Source of the DNA: Casuarina equisetifolia | Lineage: Eukaryota; Streptophyta; Magnoliopsida; Fagales; Casuarinaceae | Reading direction: 5' to 3' | DNA: 64,000 nucleotides | NCBI GenBank assembly: GCA_028551475.1 | Contig: CM052358.1 | Coordinates: 16,821,853 to 16,885,852, forward strand | Part shown: positions 48,690-59,903 of the stretch, piece after piece | Numbering within the stretch: position 1 is the stretch's first letter | How the letters are laid out: each line of letters starts with the position of its first letter | Translations under genes and position numbers: made by a program | Notes under the pieces: generated by a model | What the model was told of the DNA's origin: nothing | What the model saw: the letters and a program-made list of their open reading frames with translations, nothing else | Database searches by the model: none

Positions 48690-50215
48690 TCCACCCAAAA
48701 TAACTATTTAGTCTCACACCAATGACCTTTAACCCATTTCTCATTGCAATAATAGCACAAGTCATTGTCCTTTCGGTCTTGCATTTGAGCATCACTAATG
48801 CGCTGCACATGCCATTTGTTTTTCGAAGTGGAAGTTGCTTTGTTCAAGCTCTACACACTCACTTCACATATGGTTGGTTCTGCAGGATAGGTTAACCTCG
48901 TAGGCACTAAAGCATTCAAGGAATCAACTTCTATCACTTGACCATAAATTTCTTGGAATCTGTTAGGGTGTAAATCTAGGTAACGCTCTTGGCCTAATGT
49001 GAGGTGGTAAACTTCCTCCAAATCAAGAGGCTATAACATAGACACGTGAGATTGTAAGTTAGGTTTCAATCCTTGTATATAATACCTTACAAAAAAACTT
49101 TTGGTCAACCCAGGATTCTAAAAAGTTATAACTGACTTCAATTCTTCAAATTTCTTGACATACCCCAATGCACTTCCCAACTACTTTATCTTATAAAAAT
49201 TTGCAATAGCATTCTCATTCTCAACAATAGCAAAACGTCTACAAACATCAATTTGAAATTGTCCCCAGCTAAGTTGCCCATGCTCCCTCCAATAGTATTT
49301 ATACCACCAAGCTACCTTACCTTCCACATACATGGAAGCATACTTCACCTCATAATAATCATTAATATCCTCATATTAAAAAAAAAAGTCACATTTATCC
49401 AACCATTCTCTAAGATCATTAGCATCGAATCTAGAAAAATCCATTTTAGGGAACCAAAAAGTGATAATTAGGTACCTTTAACCCACCAGTGGACCAATTA
49501 TCATGATTCTAATGGCCTCCATTCTATCCCTTCCGAAAAGTGGAGCCAAAACTGTCCCTTGCCGGAGGATGATGCGGAGCCTCCAGCAATGGCCAACCAC
49601 CCCGTCCCATGGAAAAACGCCCACGACCCACAAAATCACACCACCAATCACATGCTACCCTCAGATTGGGTGAAAAAGAACCGTCGCCAACGAGATCTGC
49701 AACGTCGAGATGGGTGGTGTTACCCCACTTTAGTGCTCTTGCAAAGGCATCGCGATCCCAAGTGAAAACACGTTGGGCTGGAAAGGAGGCGCCAACATTG
49801 TATGTCACGGCAGCACTACTCAATGGCACCTTTGGGCTAGTCGAGTGTCGATGGCTCCTTAACAGTGATATCTTTTAGCGTAACAGGCCCATCAGGCCTA
49901 TCAGCCACCAAGTGGACCTTCCCAAAATCCGGTGACTCCACCTTATGCGATTCGTCCTTATGAGGAAGAATCTTAGCAATGAGCCCCTCAAGAATCCGTG
50001 TCATCCTATCCATTTTGACATCAGCCTCATCCAAATGCTTCTCGCAGGAAGACTGAGAAGCCTTCAAAGCATCAAGACAAGTAGTGGTCTTGCAAAGAAG
50101 AAGCTTAAACTTCAACCCCCAAAGCCTTCAAATGACTTTCCAAGTCTGCCAGCACTTGTTTCCTTGTCTTCACAGTGATTTCCCAACCCACTGGCACCAG
50201 ATCGGTACTTTCCGA
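48690..50215 (-). pseudogene. Gypsy-type gag with zinc knuckle, degenerate
   Basis: From high to low coordinates the minus strand reads a start region (MSESTDLVPVGWEI near 50218), a helical segment (50115-49840), a GC-rich stretch (49830-49500), the gag core (MDFSRFDANDLREWLDKCDF near 49450, then ASMYVEGKVAWW) and a CCHC knuckle (CYYCNEKWVKGHWCE near 48740). Several stops and frameshifts lie between them. The order is that of a Ty3/gypsy gag. The element ends shortly after the knuckle. Confidence 0.8.
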
Positions 50216-50222
50216 CATCACT

Positions 50223-50536
50223 TGTTAGCAAAGAGTAAAATTTCACTAGATAATGTCAATACTAGAAACACCAACAACATACATTCAAAGATACAAACTC
50301 CAAACACTCGACCAAAACCCAAAACAACTAACGCAAGGCCTCTTTTCCGATGGCTGGAAATGTAGGAAAATTCTACACAGTATTCATGATAGATGACGAC
50401 ATTGTTCACACCTCCACGGTACCTTATTATTCTCCTCTAACTTACTATTTTGCCCTCCACTACAAAACACAACATTGACAATGAACCTAAAATCCAATTT
50501 CACAATTACCCTTTATTCCAAGGACGGTTCATGACA
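50223..50536 (-). repeat. 5' LTR of the LTR-gag-LTR element
   Basis: Bounded by TGTTAGCAAAG and GGTTCATGACA on the plus strand. It is the partner of 48301-48630. Visible substitutions and a block indel between the two LTRs indicate an old insertion. I did not find a convincing primer-binding site just inside it. Confidence 0.83.
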
Positions 50537-51087
50537 GGCTTCTTAGGTACGTCGGCATATCGCTAACGCACAATAGGCCACCCGATTGGCTGAATAGGCC
50601 TCTCCTGCTGTTAATAGGGGGAGAAGAAAATCAACCTGCACGGGCCACGTTTGACCCATTCACAGATTGGCCGCCAATAGCAGAGCTCGTCGGTGCAGCT
50701 GATCGAAGACCACTAGCACTAGATCTGTACAGATCCGGTCCAAATCCGTTCGAACTTGGTGAGATTTATCAGTTTCTAGGTGCTAAGCGCATAAACCAAT
50801 GATCCTGAAAACAAAACCATATTTTGGATTAAAAAATTCCAAACTCAAAAATCAGATTTGGGTCCTAGATTTGACATATGACCACTCCAATATCACTGTT
50901 AAGGTTTAATCTATTTCTAATGAGACAAGAAAACCACGATTTGTATAGTCATATCTATAATACCAAATCTAAAACATAAGCAAAACTAAGATATAGAAAT
51001 ATATCATTTTTTTTATTCATAATGAAATTCTACAAGGCATAATCTAATTTTTTACTTAGAATCTTATCTTTTATTTTCACTACAAAT
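50537..51087. other. Spacer between two retroelements; nothing recognised
   Basis: A somewhat GC-rich first part (50540-50780) gives way to AT-rich sequence before the copia LTR. No domain-bearing frame, tRNA or repeat was recognised. Confidence 0.55.
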
Positions 51088-51291
51088 TGTTAATTGACAG
51101 CTACCTCACCTAATACATTACCATATTAGTGCCTGTGATTAGGCACAATATCATTGTAATTATTGTAAATATTTAGTTTACCTTTCCTAGGCTAGGCTAT
51201 GTCCCTATAAATGTATAGCAAACATTGTAAAAAAAAAAAAAATTATTCCGCTCACTCAAAGGCTTTCTCTCTATATTCACCTTTTCTTACA
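51088..51291 (+). mobile_element. 5' LTR (204 bp) of the plus-strand copia element, with primer-binding site
   Basis: It starts TGTTAATTGACAG and ends TTTTCTTACA. It contains a TATA-like CTATAAATG (about 51214) and an A-rich tract (51230-51242). The very next bases, TGGTACCCGAGCC (51292-51304), resemble the initiator-Met tRNA primer-binding site. The partner 3' LTR is missing from its expected place. Confidence 0.8.
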
Positions 51292-51884
51292 TGGTACCCG
51301 AGCCGTTCTTTCCTACGACCTTAATTCCGCTTCCGCATCACTATTCCTAAGCCATTCTTTTTGAGTTTTGACGAGCGTTCTTTTGCTGTCTTGTTCCCGT
51401 ACTCTTCTCTTTCCAGCCATCCCAATCACCTTTTAAGCTCTTTTCTCTTCGATTCCCTCCTTTTAATTCCCTCCACTTTTTTCTTACCCGTGTTTGGTCT
51501 TTCGTCCTTTCTCCCTTTTCCTTTACAATTCTCTTTTCTCTCTGCTGCACTTTTTTTCCAATTCACGTATACCACTTTTCTCTCTCCCGCACCTTTTTTC
51601 CTCTTCACATATACCACTTTTCTCTCTCCTGCACCTTTTCTCCACTTCACACATACCAACATCTTTATTTCTCCTCCTTTTCCCTTTTGTCCTTTTTCTA
51701 TTTTCTATTCACGTAAACCCTCGCCGTTTTTTTTTCTCTTCTTCCTTTCCCATTAACCCTAGCCGCACTCTCTATTCTTTTTGTCATTTACCTAGTTTTC
51801 AAACCCTAGCCGTCACCCTAATTCTTCCTTTTTTTTGTTATTTACCTAACTTTCAAACCCTAGCCGCCACCTTAATTCTTCCCA

Positions 51885-54717
51885 ATGGCTGCCGGAACCA
51901 ACACTTCTCTTTCTCCTCTTCGCAACCCCTACCATCTCACTGTTGCCAATCTTCAACCAGAATGCATTGTGTTCCAGAAGCTCACTGGCGAGGCCAACTG
52001 GCATGTTTGGAGCGAGCAACTCCGAACCGTGTTCCTTGCTCGGAATAAGATGGGTTTTCTGACTGGCAAGCTCCCACGCCCCACTAGCGATGATGACGCT
52101 GCTGCCCGTTGGGACCAGTGTCATGCAGCTGTGAAGACTTGGTTAACCCACTCCGTCGATTCCTCACTTGAGACTATGGTCTCCACTGCTCCCAGTGTCG
52201 CCGATGTTTGGTAATTGCTTCGAGATAGCTTCGATCGAATTAGCGGGACCTAAAAATTTTCCCTCAAACAGGCCATCGACACTCTCCATTTATCTCTCGG
52301 TGCCTCTAGCGCTGAGCTCACATCCTTCTACCTCCGTCTGAAGGAGCTTTGGGGTGCTTTAGAAGCCCAACAACCTCCTCTTCACTGTTGTTGTGGCGGC
52401 ACTTGTGACACTAGTAAGCAATTTCGACGCCGTGAGGCGGAGGATCGATCCCTGCAACTTCTTTTAGCCCTGCCGGATGAATTCTCTACCCTTCGCTCCA
52501 ACGTCATGTCACGCGACGAGCTACCGAGCCTGGAGAAGCTTTACTCGCTAGCGAAACAAGACTTGCTCCAGCGTGCTGCTGCCAACGGCCGTTCCTCTCC
52601 AGGCAGTGATGCTAGTGCGTTTCAAACACAACGTTCCAGCTGCGCCCCAGTTGGGTCAAGTGCATCTCTGGCCCAAACGATTTGGACCCATGCTTCATAA
52701 TCTGGGCCTCTATCCTCGGGTGGGCCCAACGGGCCTACCCCGCCTCATGCCCAGCAAGCACCTCCCACATCCAGGCCCATTTGCAGTCATTACAAGCGGC
52801 CTGGACACCTACGCGAGTCCTGCTACCAATTAGTGGGCTACCCCTTAGCAGCAAGCCCAAGCAGCGTGGTAATAATAGACGCAAGCCTACTGGCCCAGGG
52901 CCCTTGGCCCATAATGTTGCCGCATCTTATTCTCTGATTTCACCTAGTTACGGCCTAACTTATCTCCCAGCTATGGACTTCATTAGGGGATCTTCTTTTC
53001 AGGGCTCTTCAGGCTATCCACCCACACCCAGTTCGGGAATTTTGGGCCACCATCTACCTAGCCCCGGTAGCATATATGGCGGATCCACTGGGCTTTCTCT
53101 CACTGCCGATCAACAGCACAAGCTCTTGCATTTCATCAACCAAATGGGTTCCTCGGACCCATTCTCAGGTACGGTTTCTTCCCTTTCTCCCATTTCATCT
53201 TTATGGATAATCGATTCAGGGGCTAGTGACCATATCACTTGTAATTTATTTCTTCTTGATTCATTTTCCCCATGCGTTACACCCATTAATCTTACCTTGC
53301 CTGATTGCTCACTTAGTCCTGTCACCCACATTGGTCGCTTTCAACCTTACCCACAATTGCATCTCACCAACATTTTATATGCTCCCCGTTTTAAACACAA
53401 TTTGCTATCTATTCAAAAATTAACCCGTGATAACAATTGTGTAGCCATTTTTTTTTATGCTTTTTGTGTCTTTCAGGACCATACGACTGGGGATCTGATC
53501 GGGCTCGGCAAGGCTGATCGAGGACTCTACTTTCTATGTTTCGATTTTCTAAAAAATTTTAGTTCTGTTTTCTCTAAATATTTAAATTCCCTAAAGTCCA
53601 CTGTTTGTACTTCCGAACAGCGATCTCCTTGTACTCCAATTTTTATTAATAATATTAGTTATGATCTTTTGCATCAACGTCTTGGTCATTCTTCCTTAAA
53701 ACAATTTTCTTCTTCTGGTGTTTCTGTTTCTTGTCCTTCTTCTTTTTCCTGCCCTATTTGCCCTTTAGCTAAACAAACCCGCCAACCTTTTCCCATTAGT
53801 CACACTCTGACTCACTCCATTTTTGAGCTTGTCCATATGGATGTTTAGGGTCCTCATCGAACTCCCACCCATGATGGTGCACGCTATTTTCTTACCATTG
53901 TGGATGACTTTTCTCGTGCCACTTGGACTTTCCTCCTTCAATTTAAAAGCCAAGTATTTTCCAAAATCCAATATTTCATCTCCCTAGTTCATACCCAATT
54001 CAATGCCACTGTCCGTCGCATTCGTTCTGACAATGGCTCTGAATTTTTTTCTTCTGAATGTCGTTCATTCCTTTCTATGAAGGGCATTTCCCATGAGACC
54101 TCATGCGTTTACACTCCTCAACAAAATGGAGTTGTTGAACGCAAACATCGGCACTTATTAGACATGGCCCGTGCTTTAATGTTTCAAGCCTACATCCCTC
54201 CACCATTTTGAGGGGAATGCCTTCTCACTGCCACCTACCTTGTCAACCGACTCCCCTCTTCCTCTCTTCATGGTCTCAGTCCTTTTGAAACATTATTTGG
54301 TAAACCTCCTATCCTTGACCATCTTCGTGTTTTTGGTTGTCGTTGTTACGCCCTCCACCTTGGGCCCTCGCGATAAGTTTAGTCCTCGCGCCCTTCCATG
54401 CATTTTTATAGGTTATCCTCCTTCTCAAAAAGGTTATCGTGTCTATGACCCTCAGTCCCACAAATTTTTCATTAGTCGTGATGTTGTTTTTCAAGAATCT
54501 GTTTTTCCTTTTTCTTCCTCTTCTTCTTCTTTTTCTTCTTTGGACAGCCTGGCCCTCTCGTCACTTCCAATTGTGCCGGATCCTGACACGTACACTTCCT
54601 CATCATTGCCTGTGGATCTTCCTGAACCAGCTCCTTCAGGTACGATTCCCATTGCCCCACCTCTACCCTCCAACCTTTTCTTACACAAATACACTGACTC
54701 AATGAGGCTATCATAAG
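51885..54717 (+). pseudogene. Ty1/copia gag-protease-integrase, broken and truncated before reverse transcriptase
   Basis: Gag begins at 51885 (MAAGTNTSLSPL, then LTGEANWHVW) and has two in-frame stops near 52213 and 52252. A zinc-knuckle-like stretch near 52790-52830 (CSHYKRPGHLRESC) has Tyr where a Cys is expected and sits in another frame. The protease motif is DSGASDH (about 53214). The integrase has the H-H-C-C finger (HQRLGHSS, CPICPLAKQ) and the three acidic sites (VDDFSRATW, RSDNGSEF, NGVVERKH). TAG near 53846 and TGA near 54209 stand where Trp is expected. The reading ends at 54716 after the integrase tail. Reverse transcriptase and RNase H are absent, and unrelated LTR sequence follows at once. 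It cannot move on its own. Confidence 0.9.
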
Positions 54718-54986
54718 AGATGGCTTATGAAAATGTAAGTCTCTCTTACTAGAAGATAAAACCTAGCATGTTCTTTATGTGTTACACTAATAAGATTGAC
54801 TCATTGCAATCCTATGTGGTAAGCTACGACCCATGTCAAACAACCTAAATTTAACTATTATGAACTCCATATATGCCTCACTTTATCAAACTAATCCAAA
54901 CTACATCAATATAATTATATAGGAAAGTTCTTTAATGTCAATTGATATAAATCCATATTAGTGAGCCCATCAAAATTGGGCTAACA
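54718..54986 (-). mobile_element. LTR fragment related to the 40.2-40.5 kb copia LTR
   Basis: On the minus strand it starts TGTTAGCCCAATTTTGATGG at 54986. It aligns with 40190-40487 through CACTAAT, TTGATATAA, CATAAAGAACA and other phrases. It abuts the broken copia element of opposite orientation and different LTR family, so the junction at about 54717 is an insertion or deletion breakpoint. Confidence 0.78.
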
Positions 54987-55924
54987 GTATATTCCCCGTA
55001 TTATGGATTCAAACATTGCTGTGAAAAATCCAAAAGAAAAAAAAATCCCTCTTTTTTCTATCAATTAGTTGCTTTTTTATTCAAGATCTTATTTTCCACG
55101 GATTTGAGATGGATCTTCAGCATCCTCTTCATGCCACTTAATAAAAAAAGAAATTCCTATTTCAATTTCTAGATAAGTTAAACATTAACAGGGACTCGAA
55201 GCAAATTCTCATAAAACCAACACAACCCAATTTGAATTTGATACATGAAAACCTGAAATTTGTTTAAACGTAAAACTCCTAATTTTTTATACAATGGAGG
55301 CAAGAACGAACCTTCACACTCTCACACATTAAAACCCTAAACAGGTGCTTGACACCCGCAGAAAAGCATGCGACTAACATCAATCCATAATCAAATAACC
55401 ACAATAGAATAGAACCTAGTAACAATCCTTTGTACAGCAGTTTCTTAATCTTTTTCACCGAGGAAGTAAAATGATGGTTCAGCTGGCCCAGCTTACTCAC
55501 TTCCCGTCTTGCAGACGTTTTGAATCAATCTCAATTTCTAAACAACATACAGCATTGCATAAAGTAAGTCAAGAGGATAATTATGTAATCTGCACCTTTT
55601 TGTCTTTGCATCGAAAAGAAGGGAATTAATTTGGTCGTTCGTCTGCCCCCACTGTATCGTTCGTGTCAATTCCTAAGACAAACCAAAGCATAATTTGGAG
55701 AAGCATTAGACATTCTTGCTAGGCTTACCAGAAACGCTAATTTTCGCATTCCCATTTTTGTTTTCTTGGTTCTTTTATTTTAACAAAAATGGCAAGTTCA
55801 AGCAAACAGACTGTGGATCAAGTTACTATGAATACTCAAAAGGATTACTTTCGTCCTGTCCCAAGAATATGCTTGGATTGAAATGAACGCTACTGGTGTA
55901 AAAGTTTACACAAAGCACAAAGAA
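54987..55924. other. 3' flank of the NLR pseudogene; nothing recognised
   Basis: AT-rich sequence. A possible donor overlaps the NLR stop region (AGAG|gttagt near 55926), so a further 3' exon cannot be excluded, but I see no coding match. The frame at 55279-55500 has no recognisable domain. Confidence 0.5.
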
Positions 55925-58900
55925 CTAACCTCTACAGCCAAAAAAACGACGATACCAACTTGAGTTGGCTCTGGAGGATCTCTCAGGCAAGCCTGACGCC
56001 GAAGGAGCTTTAGGTGAATCAATCTCCAGGTCAGGAATGTTCTTAATCTTCGGCCAATCTGGACCTCCTTCACCCTTCATTTGGCATCGTTCAACTAACA
56101 GGGGACATTTTTGAATTTGCAAATGCTGAAGGGAGTTGGGAAAACCATCATCGGGCAGGGCTTGTAGCATACAGTAGTCCTCAATGTAAAGGTCCTTGAG
56201 GGAAGAGAGGTTCATAAGGGAGCCCAGGGACGTTAGAAGGGGCACGATGCGATAGTCAAACATTGCAGCGATGTGGGTAGCGCCTCACTCAGTGTCTCGA
56301 GTATTTGACAGTCTTTGATGGAAAGTAGTTCGAGAGAGCTCAAGCTTCGCAGCGACCTCTCTTCTCCGTCGTACAGGGACACCAAATCTTTGCAATCACG
56401 AATGTGCAACACTCTGAGATTAGGAAGTTGGGGCCATGTAGAAAGAGAGGATAGGTTTGAGATGCTGGAGATAACCAACGAGTAGAGAGAGGTGGTATCT
56501 GGTATTGCCCTCACTAATTCTCCATCATAACAAGCATCCAGAGCTAAATGCTGAAGGCGACGGGCGTGTGGTGCTGGTGGTAGAGCCCTCACTAAGTCAC
56601 ATCCACTGATCTCTAGCTTTTGTGGACAGAAAAACCGTGGCAGTGCCTGCAGCTTGGAGCAACCTCTCACTTTCAGTTCTAACACTTGACCAAAGGAGCA
56701 AATTTCCTTGATTTCATGTTGGCCTTGACCGTCACCTTCCATTCTATGTATCCGTATCATTGCTTCATTCCAATTCTCCAGAACAAGGTTGTCAATGAGG
56801 ATTAAAAACTGCACAAATGGGACCAGTGGAAGAGCCATTAAGGAATCACAGTTCTTGATCTTTAGGACTCCTAAATTTGGGAAGATTCTAGGCAACTCCC
56901 TTTGCTTAGGACAGCCACTAAGCTTTAGCCTACAAAGGGAATCGCATTTCATCTCCGTCCATATCTCTAACTCCCGCATATCTTTGACGTATAGCTCCCG
57001 AAGATGGGGCAACCAACCCAAAGTGAGGATTTTGCGTTTTATGCAGCCATTCAAGGTAAGAAAGACTAAATTCTGGAGCCGCCCTTCTTCCATCCAAGCA
57101 GGAAATCCATTGCCCCTGTAACGTAAAATTTGGAGCTGTTTGAGATATGAGTGAGGTTGTAGATCTTCTAGTACACTCCTCTCAGCTGCTTCATCTTGTA
57201 CATTGACAACTCTATCATCACTCCATTCAAACACCAACTTGTAAGGGCTTTTCTTCTCATTCAACTTCGCATCTCTTGATTTAGTTACATTCTCTAGTTT
57301 TGAGATATGCAACATTCAGGAAAGATTTGCCATTCTCTCCAGTTGTTCGATCCCGTATCCATCATCGTGGCCAACTGGGAATACAGGCAAATTGTGCAAA
57401 CTGACTAACTTCCCTAATTTTGGTGGCAATTGTTAGGATTGGTGGAACAATTAAGTTAAAGGGTATGGTTGTCATTACAATCAGGGGTCTTTATATAATT
57501 GTGGAACTAGGAAATATCTTCTAGATGTAGTGGATTTCCTAGTAGTGTTAGATTAGGATTCTTATTCTTATGTAGAAGTAGGTTTTCCTAGTAGTATTCA
57601 ACTAGGATTCCTTCAGGGTTTCTCTATAAATAGGAGAAGTATAGAGAAACCTAGTGGGCAAATTGAGAGAGTCCCCATGGGGGGCTAATTGTTGAAGAAG
57701 GCCCCTCTCATGGATTCTAGTTGATGAGAGAATCCATGAGATACCTATTTGAGGAGAGGGAATGTATGAGAAAATCTAATGAGAAGAGACTACAGGGGAC
57801 ATAGGACATTATGATGTTCTGAACCTCTTAAATCTGTTGTGTTTGGGTGTGTGCGTTCTTATATTTATGTGTTCAATCTCTATGTGGATGATGCGACTTT
57901 GTTGAATTCTCCCAACAACAATATGGGGGACTTGAACCAAAACGTACCATCAAGCTCAAGATGCCGTAGATTAATCAAATTCCCAAGATCCTTGGGCAAT
58001 TTAGAAAACCAGTGGCACCCCAATAGTTTCAGTGTTTGCAACCTGAAGAGATTGCAAATTGAGTTTGGGAGAACTTTGATACCTGTTCTAGAGAGGTCAA
58101 GGTAGTGCAACAACTTCAATTCTTCAACTGAGTCAGGCAATTCAAAGATCATACAAGAACTAAGATCTAACACGCGTATGAGTTTCAATGTACGAAACAA
58201 CTCGTCAAGGGGTTGACCAACCTTTTTAAAGTGGCCGCTAGGCAGTAGAAGTGACCGCAGCTTCCCTGCCTTTTTGACGATCATCAACATGGACTCCTCC
58301 ACATTTTCTCCGACTAGGGATACATGGCGAGATTTCTCATCCAAACCGCATAACTCATTCTCTTTCACCAGACAGCAAGTGGGGCTTGAAATGGATTCTG
58401 CCAAGTCATGGATAAGATCGTGCATGATGAATATCTCCTTGTTGTCGATGGTTGAAGATTGAAAGAAAGACCTTGACAAAAGCTCACTTAAATAATCAAT
58501 TCCATCCTCCTCCACCGTAGCTTGTCCTCTGGACTCTATAAATCCTTCTGCGATCCACAGTTTGACTAGCTCTTCCTTACAGAACACGTGGGCTTTAGGA
58601 AATATGGAACAGTACTCAAAACAGCGCCTAAGATAACCAGGTAGGTGATCATAGCTCAATCTTAGAATAGCCGTGACTTTGGTCTTGTTAGCACCGTGGT
58701 CATTCCCTTCTGCTTCCCATATTTTACTGCTCTGAATTTGCCGCCATTTGCTTACATCAGCTTTGTGGCCACGCAAGAGACCTCCCATTACTTTCACTGC
58801 CAAGGGAAGACCTTTGCACTTTCTACCAATTTCTCTACCAATTTCTTCCATTTCTTCGCGTGTTCCACTGGGCACGTTTGCGATGTTGTGAAATGCGATC

Positions 58901-59903
58901 TTTGAAAATAAGGACCAGCATGCATGGTCAGGCAAATCGTCCAAAACATGGGCAGGTTAAGTTCCTATGATATCCTTAATCCTGCTAATCCGACTGGTTA
59001 CCAGAATTCTACTTCCCTTTGCCCCTTGTTTCAAGAGATCTCGCAGGGAACCCCATTGTATGGTATCCTCAGTCCAGACATCATCTAGAACGAGCAAGAA
59101 ACGTTGCCCTCTCAAGAATTCCAGAAGCCAGACCTGTAAGTGGCTCTCGAAACTTTCATCCAATCTCATTTTAGAATGAAACTGTATCATTTCTTTGAGA
59201 ATCCTCTTGGTGTCAAACTCATCTGTGACGCAGACCCACATTCTTGATTCAAAATGGGCACTTACACTCCCCTCGTTGAAGACTAGTTGAGCAAGAGTCG
59301 TTTTGCCCACGCCTCCCATCCCTATGATTGGAATCGCAGAGACGTCGTCTTCTTTGTCGAATTCTTCTGATAGCAACATACGTATCAAGCTTTTCTTGTC
59401 ATTCTCCCTACCAACTATACTTGATTCGTCCACAACAAAGCCTGTGTCTCTTCGGGACTCAGGCCTACCTCTGTTATCTAGGTTATCGAGACGGAAATAT
59501 TCTTTTTGTTTAGCAATCGTATCAAATCTTTCTACAATATCCTTGATCTTAAGTGCGGTACCATTTTCAGACAATACTCTACCTGGTAGGTACTTTCTCA
59601 CCACTTTCTCTCCACTTTCCTCTTCCAATGATAAGCTTCTGTTTCAAAAGTGAGCAGTATGTCTTCAGCGTCAAAAGCTGCCTCCCGGAGCTTTTCGAGC
59701 CAATTTTTCAGCTGTGGATTGTCTACTTGCTTCTTCTCCGCATCTTCAAGCCCGTCTTTGATAAAAGATAGATTACTTGAGAGCTTCTCTACGTCTTTCT
59801 TCACACCACGGACTGAAGAATAAGCATCGCTGATCAAGGAGTCAGCAATCTTGATGACCACACCAAGAATAGGTTTTGCTACGAGTGAAAGGAGGTCCGC
59901 CAT
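55925..59903 (-). pseudogene. CC-NB-LRR (NLR) disease-resistance gene, disabled by five lesions
   Basis: The start codon at 59903 opens an Rx-type coiled-coil (MADLLSLVAKPIL, LKNWLEKLREAAFDAEDIL). NB-ARC follows with P-loop GMGGVGKTTLAQ (about 59325), kinase-2 LLVLDDVW, RNBS-B GSRILVTSR, GLPL box CKGLPLAVKV, RNBS-D FEYCSIFPKAHVF and MHDLIHDLA. About 1.9 kb of leucine-rich repeats come next, ending near 55925. Lesions in gene order: a frameshift near 59610 (end of the coiled-coil), TAA at 58959-58957 (between RNBS-B and the ARC part), a 487-bp LTR at 57917-57431 in the LRR, TGA at 57318-57316, and a frameshift near 56245. The frame otherwise continues across the stops and across the LTR. Known of the family: intracellular receptors that trigger immunity on sensing pathogen effectors. 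This copy cannot make a full receptor; short products are possible. Confidence 0.92.
57431..57917 (+). mobile_element. Solo LTR (487 bp) inserted in the NLR leucine-rich repeat
   Basis: It begins TGTTAGGATTGGTGG and ends CTCCCAACA. GCAAT precedes it (57426-57430) and ACAAT follows (57918-57922), a 5-bp target duplication with one change. A TATA-like CTATAAATAGG lies at about 57624. The NLR reading frame matches up exactly across it (KSPIL | PPKLGKL), so it entered a once-continuous gene and its internal part was lost by LTR-LTR recombination. Confidence 0.93.

Larger units (their letters stand above)
48301..50536 (-). mobile_element. LTR-gag-LTR element without pol (TR-GAG-like, Ty3/gypsy type)
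   Basis: Two related LTRs (48301-48630 and 50223-50536, both TG...CA on the plus strand) enclose about 1.6 kb that encodes only gag on the minus strand. GGCT precedes the left LTR and follows the right one, a probable 4-bp target duplication. A purine tract (minus strand GAAAGGGTGGGGAT, about 48631-48644) adjoins the left LTR, so the element reads right to left. No protease, reverse transcriptase or integrase is present. Known of such structures: terminal-repeat retrotransposons with a gag domain are mobilised in trans. Confidence 0.85.

Noticed and set aside
51361-51756. Phe/Ser/Leu-rich open frame before copia gag
   Set aside because: It lies in the CT-rich untranslated leader between the primer-binding site and gag; low complexity.
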